The position numbers were made by a program, and so were the translations under genes. Shown here piece after piece: positions 15,884 through 23,283 of a DNA stretch of 28,847 nt; the first letter of the stretch is position 1, and every line of letters starts with the position of its first letter. Origin of the DNA: JAVZJR01 sp037447235. Lineage in GTDB: Archaea; Micrarchaeota; Micrarchaeia; Anstonellales; Bilamarchaeaceae. The notes below the pieces were generated by a model, which had not been told where the DNA came from, ran no database searches, and was given only the letters and a program-made list of their open reading frames with translations. The DNA is taken from assembly GCA_037447235.1 (NCBI GenBank), contig JBBIHC010000012.1:1-28847 (forward strand), in the 5' to 3' direction.

Positions 15884-15973
15884 AACAAACCTTTATAAAT
15901 GTTTCGCTTAACAATATAAAAGCAACATTTTTAAAATTTACGCTTATTTTGCGGCGTATTTTGGGGTGCGAAT
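15884..15973 (+). promoter_or_regulatory. TFB promoter
   Basis: There are two TATA-like candidates: CTTTATAAAT (15891-15900) and TTTTTAAAAT (15929-15938). The second would start transcription near 15959, just before the ribosome-binding site GGGGTG (15963-15968) and ATG 15974. Confidence 0.5.
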
Positions 15974-16888
15974 ATGTCAACAACGGTAAAAAAATGCCCG
16001 GAATGCAAGAGCAAAAGGCTTATAAGGGATTATGAGCGCGGCGAGATAATATGCGCCGACTGCGGCCTTATCATCGCGGAAAACATCCAGGATCAGGGTC
16101 CGGAATGGAGGGCTTTTGATGCCGAGCAGAAGGAAAAGAAGGCAAGGGGCGGCGCGCCAGTAAAGTTCATGCGCCCAAACAAGGGCCTTGTCACCGAGAT
16201 AGACCAGTACAACCGCGACATCCGCGGGGGAAAGATATCCGCCAAAAAGCAGGCACAGCTTTATCGCATGCGCAAGTGGCACAAACGGGCGTCTGTTTCC
16301 TCATCCATGGAGCGCAACCTGATAATTGCGCTTACCGAGCTTGACAGGGTTTCTTCAGCACTCGGCCTGCCGGAAAACATAAAGGAAAGCGCGGCCCTGC
16401 TTTACAGAAAGGCGGTGAAGGACGAGCTTATCCGGGGCAGGCTCATAGAAAGCGTCGTCGCGGCCGTGGTTTATGCGATATGCAGGATGAGGGGCATCCC
16501 GAGAACGCTTGACGAGATAGCCAAGGCGTCAGGGATAGAAAAGAAAGAAATCGGAAGGGCATACAGGTTCCTCAAGGTGGAGCTGGACATAAACGTTCCC
16601 CTGACCGATCCGAGTCAGTATGTCTTGAAGTTCGCCACTGCCCTGAAACTGACGGGAGAGGTGCAAAACGACGCGGTCAAGCTGATAAAAAAGGCGCTGA
16701 AAAAGGGCCTGATATCCGGGCGGGGTCCGACAGGAGTCGCCGCGGCAGCCCTTTACATCGCTTCGGCAATGCACGGAGTGAAAAAGACGCAGAAAGAGGT
16801 TGCCGACGTGGCCGGCGTCACGGAAGTGACGATAAGGAACCGGTACCGGGAGCTCAAGAAAGAGTTAAACCTGAAAATAAACCTCTGA
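15974..16888 (+). CDS. tfb: Transcription initiation factor IIB (TFB)
   Basis: This 304-residue protein has an N-terminal zinc ribbon (Cys8, Cys11, Cys27, Cys30), the B-finger/linker region (GPEWRAFDAEQKEKKARGG), and two cyclin-fold repeats (about residues 110-200 and 205-300), including GRLIESVVAAVVYA and GRGPTGVAAAALYIA. The second repeat ends in a helix-turn-helix that contacts the BRE (QKEVADVAGVTEVTIRNRY). It recruits RNA polymerase to TBP-bound promoters. Length and domain layout are normal. It converges on RNase HII with a 14-nt gap. Confidence 0.97.
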   Translation: MSTTVKKCPECKSKRLIRDYERGEIICADCGLIIAENIQDQGPEWRAFDAEQKEKKARGGAPVKFMRPNKGLVTEIDQYNRDIRGGKISAKKQAQLYRMRKWHKRASVSSSMERNLIIALTELDRVSSALGLPENIKESAALLYRKAVKDELIRGRLIESVVAAVVYAICRMRGIPRTLDEIAKASGIEKKEIGRAYRFLKVELDINVPLTDPSQYVLKFATALKLTGEVQNDAVKLIKKALKKGLISGRGPTGVAAAALYIASAMHGVKKTQKEVADVAGVTEVTIRNRYRELKKELNLKINL

Positions 16889-16902
16889 GGCGGCGCGCGG
16901 GC

Positions 16903-17550
16903 CTACTCGTTTTCGTAGCGGGTTAGTTTCTGCTGCTTGACAGTGTCAAGCGTTTTCCATTTTTTTCTTATGAATCTCCAGGCCTTCTTTACGAAGTCCG
17001 CATCCCTAAGCGCATTCCTTGTTTTTTCGTCTCCAGGATAGCCGCTGCCAAAATCATAGCCAAGCTGCTCCTTTATCTTTGCTATCTTGCCATCCCGCAT
17101 TACCTTTGCGAATATGGATGCTGCAGCCACGATGGGGTATTTTTCATCCGCCTTGTGCTCGGCCTCGAATCTCTCAAAGTTAAACTTTTTCATTCTTTTC
17201 CGGAATGTCCTTCCGTACCTGTCCGGCATATCTATGAATATGTCGGCATTTTTCAACTGCTTTGCCAAAGCTGCCATGAACATTGCCTCTATGTCATTGA
17301 GGCTCATTTTTTTCATCAGTTCGTTCAAGTCTTCGGCGCTTATCTCCATCCATTTGAAGTCGCAAAATTTTTTCAGCTCCTTTAAAATGGCTTCCCTTTG
17401 CGGCGCGCTCAGTTTTTTGGAATCTTTTTTGCACAATTCCCGGAGTTTTTTTTCATATTGCCTGTCGCAGACAGCACAGCAGATCACAAGGGGGCCGATG
17501 ACCGGCCCGCGACCGGCTTCGTCAACCCCTGCGATATAATTAGAAGACAT
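16903..17550 (-). CDS. rnhB: Ribonuclease HII
   Basis: This 215-residue enzyme cleaves the RNA strand of RNA-DNA hybrids and removes single ribonucleotides from DNA. The active site includes Asp10 and Glu11 in GVDEAGRGPVIGPLV, an aspartate in FIDMPD (Asp107 or Asp110), and Asp135 in EHKADEKYPIVAAASI. DSKKLS and the GSGYPGDEKT loop are also typical. The C-terminal helical extension is Lys-rich. It lies 25 nt after the PRC-barrel gene on the same strand. Confidence 0.95.
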   Translation of the reverse strand: MSSNYIAGVDEAGRGPVIGPLVICCAVCDRQYEKKLRELCKKDSKKLSAPQREAILKELKKFCDFKWMEISAEDLNELMKKMSLNDIEAMFMAALAKQLKNADIFIDMPDRYGRTFRKRMKKFNFERFEAEHKADEKYPIVAAASIFAKVMRDGKIAKIKEQLGYDFGSGYPGDEKTRNALRDADFVKKAWRFIRKKWKTLDTVKQQKLTRYENE

Positions 17551-17575
17551 AAAAACAAAAAATCGCGGCTTTCAG

Positions 17576-17833
17576 TCAGTACCCCATATTTCTTTTGTCC
17601 ACTATGATATAGTCGCCAACTGCAAGGACAGACTCGTATGGAATGTAGACAAGACCGTCGTCTTTTTTGAGCTTTGCAGCCAGTTCGCAGTCGGGATTCG
17701 GTTCTCCCACAAGCGCCTCTATCTTGCCGGTAACTTCGTTTATGTTCAGGTCTATCAGCCTTCCAAAATCTTCCCCTTCGTTCGTAATAATCTTTCTCCC
17801 GGAGAGCTGTCTCGCTATGAGGTATTTCACCAT
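17576..17833 (-). CDS. PRC-barrel domain protein
   Basis: This protein of 85 residues (from ATG 17831-17833) is a single PRC barrel: MVKYLIARQLSGRKIITNEG, FGRLIDLNINEVTGKIEALV, YIPYESVLAVGDYIIVD. Stand-alone archaeal PRC barrels are small beta-barrel adaptors; some take part in cell division or RNA-related complexes. AGGTGAT (17838-17844) lies 4 nt before the chosen ATG, so the in-frame GTG three codons upstream is less likely. It is probably co-transcribed with rnhB from a promoter at 17876-17885. Confidence 0.88.
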   Translation of the reverse strand: MVKYLIARQLSGRKIITNEGEDFGRLIDLNINEVTGKIEALVGEPNPDCELAAKLKKDDGLVYIPYESVLAVGDYIIVDKRNMGY

Positions 17834-17875
17834 CTTGATCACCTAATTTCTTGGTGCAGAGAAATGTTATTTAAA

Positions 17876-17885
17876 CTTTATAAAG
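17876..17885. promoter_or_regulatory. Palindromic TATA box between divergent genes
   Basis: CTTTATAAAG is a perfect palindrome in the spacer between the PRC-barrel gene (minus) and the Zn-ribbon gene (plus). It lies about 26 nt upstream of a plausible minus-strand transcript start near 17854. Its symmetry would allow bidirectional use, with flanking BRE sequence deciding direction. A second TATA-like element, ATTTAAAT (about 17937-17944), is closer to the plus-strand ATG. Confidence 0.45.
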
Positions 17886-17963
17886 ATTTGTGTTTTGTTT
17901 TTTGGCGGTTGCCGAGCGGATACAAAAGAAAAGAAATTTAAATTTTCGGTGGAATTATCGGTT

Positions 17964-18284
17964 ATGGGAATTTTTGATTTTATTTCCAGCCTGTTTGGTC
18001 CCGGCAAGGCGCTATATTATTTCGCATGCCCAAAATGCAAGGCGGAATGCAGCAGCCAGATGGAGCGATGCGAGAAATGCGGCTTCCGCATACAGGAAAT
18101 AATGCGGAGAAAATGCCCAAAATGCGGCGCATTGAACCGGCTTGATTCGGGCCGTTGCTTCAAATGCGGCTATTCGCTGGCGAACGACAAGAGCATAAAA
18201 TTTGTCTTTTCGTGCCCGGTCTGCGGGAATGAAAAAGAGCAATATGCTCCGGTTTGCATGGTGTGCGGCAATTCCATAGATTAA
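17964..18284 (+). CDS. Protein with three tandem CxxC zinc ribbons
   Basis: This 106-residue protein starts at ATG 17964 (MGIFDFISSLFGPGKALYYF), with an amphipathic or hydrophobic N-terminal segment. Three treble-like ribbons follow, each with two CxxC knuckles: CPKC...CEKC, CPKC...CFKC and CPVC...CMVC. Such arrays of double zinc ribbons bind nucleic acid or partner proteins and are common as uncharacterised archaeal genes. GGTGG lies 11 nt upstream. The next gene is LemA, with its own AT-rich promoter region between. Confidence 0.78.
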   Translation: MGIFDFISSLFGPGKALYYFACPKCKAECSSQMERCEKCGFRIQEIMRRKCPKCGALNRLDSGRCFKCGYSLANDKSIKFVFSCPVCGNEKEQYAPVCMVCGNSID

Positions 18285-18348
18285 GATTAAATTAAAAAAT
18301 AAAAAAATATAAATATAATCGTATATTTAATTGAAGTGGGTGGAATGT

Positions 18349-18930
18349 ATGTTTGATTTATTCGGTTTGGGTATTATGGGCACGGCGCTTTTCTGCGCAG
18401 GAATATTGTTTTTGCTGCTTCTTGTCTATGTTGTCATGGTGTATAACCGCCTCATCACCCTTCGCAACCGGGTGAAAAACGCCTGGGCGCAGATAGACGT
18501 GCAGCTGAAGCGAAGGTATGACCTGATACCGAACCTCGTGGAGACCGTGAAGGGGTATATGAAGCACGAGCGTGCCACTCTTACCGAGATAACAAAGCTC
18601 AGGACCCAAATCATGTCCGGGGGCGTGGAAGAGAGGGCAAGGGCAAACAACATGCTTTCTGCAACTTTGAAATCATTGTTTGCAGTTGCCGAGAACTATC
18701 CGCAGCTTCGCGCAAGCGAGAACTTCCAGAAATTGCAGGATGAACTGACCGGCACCGAAGACAAGATATCCTACATCAGGACTGCATACAACGATGCGGT
18801 TTATATGTTCAACACCGCGTGCGATGTTTTCCCAAGCAATATAATTGCCGGCATCTTCGGCTTCAGGCACGAGCCTTTGTTTGAGGCGGCCGCATCCGAG
18901 AAAGAGCCAGTGAAAGTAAAATTTGAATGA
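18349..18930 (+). CDS. lemA: LemA family membrane protein
   Basis: This 193-residue protein starts at ATG 18349 after GGGTGG. One N-terminal transmembrane helix (FCAGILFLLLLVYVVMVYN) precedes the LemA helical bundle with its family signature RNRVKNAWAQIDVQLKRRYD and LIPNLVETVKGYMKHE. Its C-terminal region has the typical FPSNIIAGIFGF motif. LemA proteins often sit beside HtpX-type proteases, as here, but their molecular role is unclear. It is first in the lemA-htpX-hydrogenase run. Confidence 0.92.
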   Translation: MFDLFGLGIMGTALFCAGILFLLLLVYVVMVYNRLITLRNRVKNAWAQIDVQLKRRYDLIPNLVETVKGYMKHERATLTEITKLRTQIMSGGVEERARANNMLSATLKSLFAVAENYPQLRASENFQKLQDELTGTEDKISYIRTAYNDAVYMFNTACDVFPSNIIAGIFGFRHEPLFEAAASEKEPVKVKFE

Positions 18931-18952
18931 CAGCGCCCGGTGATTTCTTAAG

Positions 18953-19837
18953 ATGGAAAAAATAAGTTTTTTTGATGCAATAGAGCAAAACAAGAGAAAC
19001 TCCATCCTTCTGGTGGCAGCAGTAGTATTCATTTTTCTTGTCCTTGTATGGGTAATATCAGAGATTTTTGAGTACGGCGTGTGCGGCTATTTGATGGGCT
19101 TTGTTTTTTTGTTATTTTACCTTTTGGGGGCATACTATGCGGGCGATAAGGTGATCCTTGCGCTTTCGGGCGCAAAAGAGATAAGGCACGAAGACAACCC
19201 GTACATATACAATGTAGTTGAGGGCCTTGCGATTGCGGCGGGAATCCCAAAGCCGAAAGTCTATCTGATAAACGACCCGTTCCCGAATGCATTCGCCACC
19301 GGCAGGGACCCGCAGCATTCAGCCATCGCTGTCACTTCCGGTTTGCTTGAAACCATGAAAAAAGAGGAGCTGGCAGGGGTGCTTGCGCACGAAATCTCGC
19401 ACATAGCGAATTATGACATAAGATTTATGATGCTTACAGTTGTGCTTGTTGGCGCCATAGGTTTGCTGTCAGATTTTTTCCTCCGCTTATTTTCCCGGGG
19501 CCGGGTAAATCGCGGAGGCCGGAAAGGCAGCGGTGGTATCCTCGTTATCGTCGGGCTTGTTTTTATAGTACTGGCCCCTCTTGCGGCATACTTCGTGCGA
19601 ATGGCAATATCGCGGGAGCGTGAATATCTGGCCGATGCAAATGCCGCACAGATTACTCGTTATCCAGAAGGTTTGGCAAGGGCTCTTGAAAAGATAAAGA
19701 ATTACCCCGGCAAAATGCAGAATGCGAGCAGTGTTACAGCATCGCTTTATATCGCAGACCCCTTCAAATCAGCTGCAGGGTTGTTTGCCACCCACCCGCC
19801 GATTGACGAGCGGGTTGCTCGGTTGAGGAAGATGTAA
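18953..19837 (+). CDS. htpX: Zinc metalloprotease HtpX (M48)
   Basis: This 294-residue membrane protease has two N-terminal transmembrane helices (about residues 18-37 and 45-62), the zinc motif HEISH (His146, Glu147, His150), two further helices (MLTVVLVGAIGLLSDFFLRL, ILVIVGLVFIVLAPLAAYFV) and a downstream glutamate ligand region REREYLADANAAQ. It degrades misfolded membrane proteins. It starts 22 nt after LemA, and its TAA is followed directly by the hydrogenase ATG. Confidence 0.94.
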   Translation: MEKISFFDAIEQNKRNSILLVAAVVFIFLVLVWVISEIFEYGVCGYLMGFVFLLFYLLGAYYAGDKVILALSGAKEIRHEDNPYIYNVVEGLAIAAGIPKPKVYLINDPFPNAFATGRDPQHSAIAVTSGLLETMKKEELAGVLAHEISHIANYDIRFMMLTVVLVGAIGLLSDFFLRLFSRGRVNRGGRKGSGGILVIVGLVFIVLAPLAAYFVRMAISREREYLADANAAQITRYPEGLARALEKIKNYPGKMQNASSVTASLYIADPFKSAAGLFATHPPIDERVARLRKM

Positions 19838-20920
19838 ATGGAAACCAGGCTGCTTTACGGGGACGCGCTTTTTGATAAGATTGAGAGCGAGATGAAGGCC
19901 GGGAAGAGCGTGATTGCCGAAATAGCGCCGGCAGTCCGTGTTGCATTTGGCGAGTCGTTCGGCCTGGAAGCAGGAACAAACGTGCAGGGAAAACTCATAT
20001 CGCTTTTGCGGAAGCTTGGTTTTCACGATGTTGTAGACACGCCGCTCGGCGCGGACATCGCCACCTATTATGAGGCGGAAGACATAAAGAAGATGCTTGA
20101 TGGCGGGAAAGGCAGGTTTCCGATATTCAATTCCTGCTGCATCGGCTGGAGAATGTACGCGGCAAGGATGCACCCGGAGCTTTTAAACAAAATAACCATA
20201 ATCGCATCCCCGCAGATGACGATAGGTTCGGTTGCCAGATATTATTTTGCCGAAAAGCTCGGCAAAAAGCCGGATGATATAGTCATTGTCGGCATAATGC
20301 CCTGCGCATTGAAGAAATACGAAACAATGGAGATTATGAAGAACGGGCAAAAATATGTTGACTATGTGGTGACCACTACAGAACTTGCGCAATGGGCAAA
20401 GAAGAGAAATATTGATTTTCTTGGACTTCCGGAAGAGGGGCTTTCGCCGCTTCTGCCAACCGCCTCAAAGGACGGCGTCATTTTCGGCGTTACTGGCGGA
20501 ATGACCGAAGCGGTCGTGACCACCCTTGCCAAACTTTATGGAGAAAACGCGGAAGTAATTGACTTTAGAAAGGACGATGAGATAAAAAGAAAGACCTTCA
20601 GGATAGGCAGCTTCACCCTGAATATCGCAATGGTCCACGGCCTTCAGAATTTTGAGAAGATTTACGATGAGATAAAAGCAGGGGCGGAATACCATCTGAT
20701 AGAGGTCATGATGTGTCCGTTCGGCTGCGTTGGCGGGCCGGGCCAGCCGCCGGCATCAAGGGAAAAAGTGCAGCAGCGGGGGAAGGCCTTGCGGCAGTTT
20801 GCTGATTCTGTGGCTGCAAAGACGCCTTTGGACAATTCGACATTCCAAAAACTGAAAAAGGAATTTTTGGACACCCTTCCTGTTGGGTGCCTGCATGAAC
20901 TGATTTATTTCAACAGGTAA
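19838..20920 (+). CDS. hydA: Ultraminimal [FeFe] hydrogenase (H-cluster domain only)
   Basis: This 360-residue protein is only an H-cluster domain. Its N-terminus (VIAEIAPAVRVAFGESFG) is the usual beginning of the catalytic core, with no preceding ferredoxin-like Fe-S domains. Cluster motifs are L1 NSCCIGW (Cys100, Cys101; canonical TSCCPxW), L2 MPCALKKYE (Cys156; canonical MPCxxKKxE) and L3 EVMMCPFGCVGGPGQP (Cys293, Cys297; canonical ExMxCxxGCxxGGGQP). SPQMTIG, FGVTGGMTEA and the terminal HEL are also conserved. All four Cys ligands of the [4Fe-4S] subcluster and the proton-transfer Cys (Cys100) are present. The family makes or oxidises H2. No HydE, HydF or HydG is in this window. It starts directly after the htpX stop. 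Confidence 0.9.
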   Translation: METRLLYGDALFDKIESEMKAGKSVIAEIAPAVRVAFGESFGLEAGTNVQGKLISLLRKLGFHDVVDTPLGADIATYYEAEDIKKMLDGGKGRFPIFNSCCIGWRMYAARMHPELLNKITIIASPQMTIGSVARYYFAEKLGKKPDDIVIVGIMPCALKKYETMEIMKNGQKYVDYVVTTTELAQWAKKRNIDFLGLPEEGLSPLLPTASKDGVIFGVTGGMTEAVVTTLAKLYGENAEVIDFRKDDEIKRKTFRIGSFTLNIAMVHGLQNFEKIYDEIKAGAEYHLIEVMMCPFGCVGGPGQPPASREKVQQRGKALRQFADSVAAKTPLDNSTFQKLKKEFLDTLPVGCLHELIYFNR

Positions 20921-21459
20921 GAGCCCAAGGCTCTCAATGCAAATGCGGCTATTCCTCCTGCGATTGCGGTGCCCAGCTGCATTATTCCCATAGCGGTGAG
21001 GAATACGGCCGGCAAAACACCAACATTCACAAACAGATGTGCAATCCCAAAAAGCAAGCCTGCTTTTGCGATGGACGAGACGAAGAGCGTTGCCCAGTAG
21101 TTCAGACCTCCAGCAACATGCAGCCGTTTGAACAGGTAAACCAGCAGGAGGTTTCCCAGCCAGATTGCGGGCATCATGTAGACTATGAAAATCGTAAATG
21201 GTCCAAAGAGCATGCCGTTAAGCACGGCGGCTACGGAAGGAAGAATAACCAGCGGCGCAACTTTCCAGCCGCGGAAATGCAAAGCCGCGATTATGAGGAA
21301 GGCATTCACAACCGTGCCGGTAATTTGTTGCGGATGAGGAAAAATAAACGGTATGGCGAACGCCAGCATAGAATATACGAATACCTCAACATTCTCGTAC
21401 TTTTCCTTAAAGTCGCAGGATACTTCATTAAATGTTGCCGTTATCTCTTTCATGTTCAT
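20905..21459 (-). CDS. Polytopic membrane protein (ECF S-component-like)
   Basis: This 184-residue integral membrane protein has about five or six hydrophobic helices (including FVYSMLAFAIPFIF, GTVVNAFLIIAALHF, VLPAVFLTAMGIMQLGTAIA). Its size and helix pattern resemble small substrate-binding S components of ECF transporters, but no substrate motif is recognisable. Its 3' end overlaps the hydrogenase 3' end by 16 nt (convergent). A TATA-like stretch at 21481-21492 fits a near-leaderless start at ATG 21459; ATG 21453 is also possible. A functional link to the hydrogenase is not shown. Confidence 0.72.
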   Translation of the reverse strand: MNMKEITATFNEVSCDFKEKYENVEVFVYSMLAFAIPFIFPHPQQITGTVVNAFLIIAALHFRGWKVAPLVILPSVAAVLNGMLFGPFTIFIVYMMPAIWLGNLLLVYLFKRLHVAGGLNYWATLFVSSIAKAGLLFGIAHLFVNVGVLPAVFLTAMGIMQLGTAIAGGIAAFALRALGSYLLK

Positions 21460-21521
21460 CAGCTTCTTGCCGCAATAGGCTATAAAAATAAAAAAGAAAG
21501 AAAACGAAACCGATGTTTCGT

Positions 21522-22148
21522 TTAGCTCTGCTGGAGGCAGTCTATCAGCGCCTGGCCTGACAAACCCTCGCAGGCTTCAAAACCCGGCGGCAATCCCTCC
21601 ATCTGCGGAATCAGGTCGCCCATCGTGCAGATTTTTCCCCCAGTCTCGAACTTCTCGTTTCCAAAGATGCCCGGCCTGCATTCAACCTTCACCTGCGCCA
21701 TGTTTTTGTAATCCTCAATGCTTGCGGAGTATGCCTCTGTTTCTGCCCCGCTTTCTTCCTGCTCCATCGCTATCCAGTCGCATTCTACGCCCTCCGGCAT
21801 CGCCCCGAATGCGCTTGCCTGTACGTATATTTTTTCGTTTTTCAGTATTGTCACGGTTTTCTGGCCCGCGACTTCGCTTTCAGTCCTGACATTTCCGTCT
21901 TTCGTCCAGTAACGGGTTACCACTGTCTGCCCTTCCACGGTCGTCGTGGCCGTGCATTCAAGCGGAGCGTTTTGCGCCAGCGCTTCCTCAAGATTGCCTA
22001 CTGCTTCTTCAACCACTCCGGCCGTTTGCTCTTCACCTGTTTGGCCGTTCTTCCCCGTTTCTCTTCCAGGCGTGGCACCGGGCAGCGTTATGCAACCCGC
22101 GAACAGCAGCACGAGCGCCGCAATGCCTGCCAATATCATTCTTTTCAT
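21522..22148 (-). CDS. Lipoprotein of unknown function
   Basis: This 208-residue protein (from ATG 22146-22148, with GGGGTG upstream) has a signal peptide and lipobox LLFAGC (Cys19). A Gly/Thr/Glu linker precedes a beta-rich domain (ECTATTTVEGQTVVTRYWTK, EVAGQKTVTILKNEKIYVQA) resembling DUF4412 or LolA-like lipoprotein domains. Cysteines in the mature domain (ECTATT, VECDW, VECRPG, KICTM, EACEG, IDCLQ) number six, so disulfides are likely. Its GCI after the lipid-anchored cysteine matches the hydrolase lipoprotein at 9832, which suggests a common export route. The reading with an in-frame upstream start is less likely. Confidence 0.75.
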   Translation of the reverse strand: MKRMILAGIAALVLLFAGCITLPGATPGRETGKNGQTGEEQTAGVVEEAVGNLEEALAQNAPLECTATTTVEGQTVVTRYWTKDGNVRTESEVAGQKTVTILKNEKIYVQASAFGAMPEGVECDWIAMEQEESGAETEAYSASIEDYKNMAQVKVECRPGIFGNEKFETGGKICTMGDLIPQMEGLPPGFEACEGLSGQALIDCLQQS

Positions 22149-22239
22149 TTTAACACCCCTTGCAATGGATATCAAGTGAATAAATAAAAAACTTGTGCAT
22201 GGGACAGATGTGCAGCGGCGCCCCTTGCAGCTTCCAAAA

Positions 22240-22249
22240 CTTTTTTAAA
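22240..22249 (+). promoter_or_regulatory. Promoter of the kinase-deaminase gene
   Basis: A TATA-like CTTTTTTAAA lies about 27 nt before ATG 22273. No ribosome-binding site is seen, so a leaderless transcript is likely. Confidence 0.5.
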
Positions 22250-22272
22250 CTCGGAGCGAGCAAATTGCCAAC

Positions 22273-23283
22273 ATGTTGGTCATAGGATTAACTGGGGAAA
22301 ACTGCGCAGGGAAAACAACTGCGGTGGACTATCTATCAAAAAAGGGATTCTATCCGATTTCTCTTTCAGACATAATTCGAGAAGAATTGCAGGCTGCTGG
22401 GCAGAGTATAACAAGGGAGGCGCTGATAAGGAAGGGAAACGAGCTCAGGGAAAAATTCGGCCCTTCCGTGCTCGCGGTCAGGGCAAAAGAGAAGATGGAC
22501 CGGAGCAAGAATTATGTGGTTGATTCCATAAGGAACCCTGCCGAGGCCGAAGAGCTTAAGCGGCTGGACAATTTTTACCTGATTTACATAACTGCGGACG
22601 TTTCAACCAGGTTTGAGAGGCTGAAAAGGAGAGGGAGGGAGGAAGACCCAAAAACGCTCGAGGCATTCAGGGAAATTGAGCGCCTTGAGATGGAAAACGC
22701 GGAGAGAACGAAGCAGAATCTCAAGCAGACCTTTGGGATGGCGGACAGGAAGATAGAGAATAACGGCGACGTCAGCAGGTTTTATGAGCAGCTTGACCTG
22801 GCCCTGGCATCGTTTTCGCAGACATTCAAGACAGACCGGCCGAGCTGGGACGAGTATTTTATGAGCATCGCCAGGCAGGTTGCCACCCGGAGCAACTGCA
22901 TAAAAAGGAAGGTCGCTGCGGTGCTGGTCCGGGACAAGCAGATAATATCAACCGGCTATAACGGCACGCCGCGCGGCACCAGGAATTGCAATGAAGGCGG
23001 CTGCCCGCGGTGTAACAATTTCTCGGAAAGCGGAAAGAATCTTGAGGATTGCTTCTGCTCACACGGCGAGGAAAACGCAATTGTCCAGGCGGCTTACAAT
23101 GGAATAAGCACAAAAGGCTGCATCATCTATACGACCTTTTCGCCGTGCCTTTATTGCACGCGGATGATAATCAATGCCGGCATAGTCGAGGTTGTTTATA
23201 ATGAGAAGTACCCGATAGCAGATAACGCAATGAAGCTTCTCAGGGAGGCCGGCATTAAGCTGAGGCAATACAAGGTTGATTAG
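22273..23283 (+). CDS. P-loop kinase-like domain fused to dCMP deaminase
   Basis: This 336-residue protein has two domains. Residues 1-185 are a nucleotide or dephospho-CoA kinase-like P-loop domain (Walker A GENCAGKTT, residues 8-16; SDIIREEL; lid-like RLKRRGREEDP). Residues 190-336 are a zinc deaminase of the dCMP type, with HGEE (His264, Glu266) and PCLYC (Cys292, Cys295), plus CNEGGCPRCNN upstream that may bind a structural zinc. dCMP deaminases make dUMP for dTMP synthesis. N-terminal P-loop-like extensions occur in fungal and some archaeal relatives; kinase activity here is unproven. It ends tail-to-tail with the DedA gene (4-nt overlap). Confidence 0.88.
   Translation: MLVIGLTGENCAGKTTAVDYLSKKGFYPISLSDIIREELQAAGQSITREALIRKGNELREKFGPSVLAVRAKEKMDRSKNYVVDSIRNPAEAEELKRLDNFYLIYITADVSTRFERLKRRGREEDPKTLEAFREIERLEMENAERTKQNLKQTFGMADRKIENNGDVSRFYEQLDLALASFSQTFKTDRPSWDEYFMSIARQVATRSNCIKRKVAAVLVRDKQIISTGYNGTPRGTRNCNEGGCPRCNNFSESGKNLEDCFCSHGEENAIVQAAYNGISTKGCIIYTTFSPCLYCTRMIINAGIVEVVYNEKYPIADNAMKLLREAGIKLRQYKVD

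Noticed and set aside
19838..20920. Narf/Nar1-like (non-hydrogenase) assignment
   Set aside because: The L2 and L3 motifs, including both methionines and the Cys pair with the terminal GQP, are of the catalytic hydrogenase type, and the N-terminal Fe-S region of Nar1 proteins is absent.
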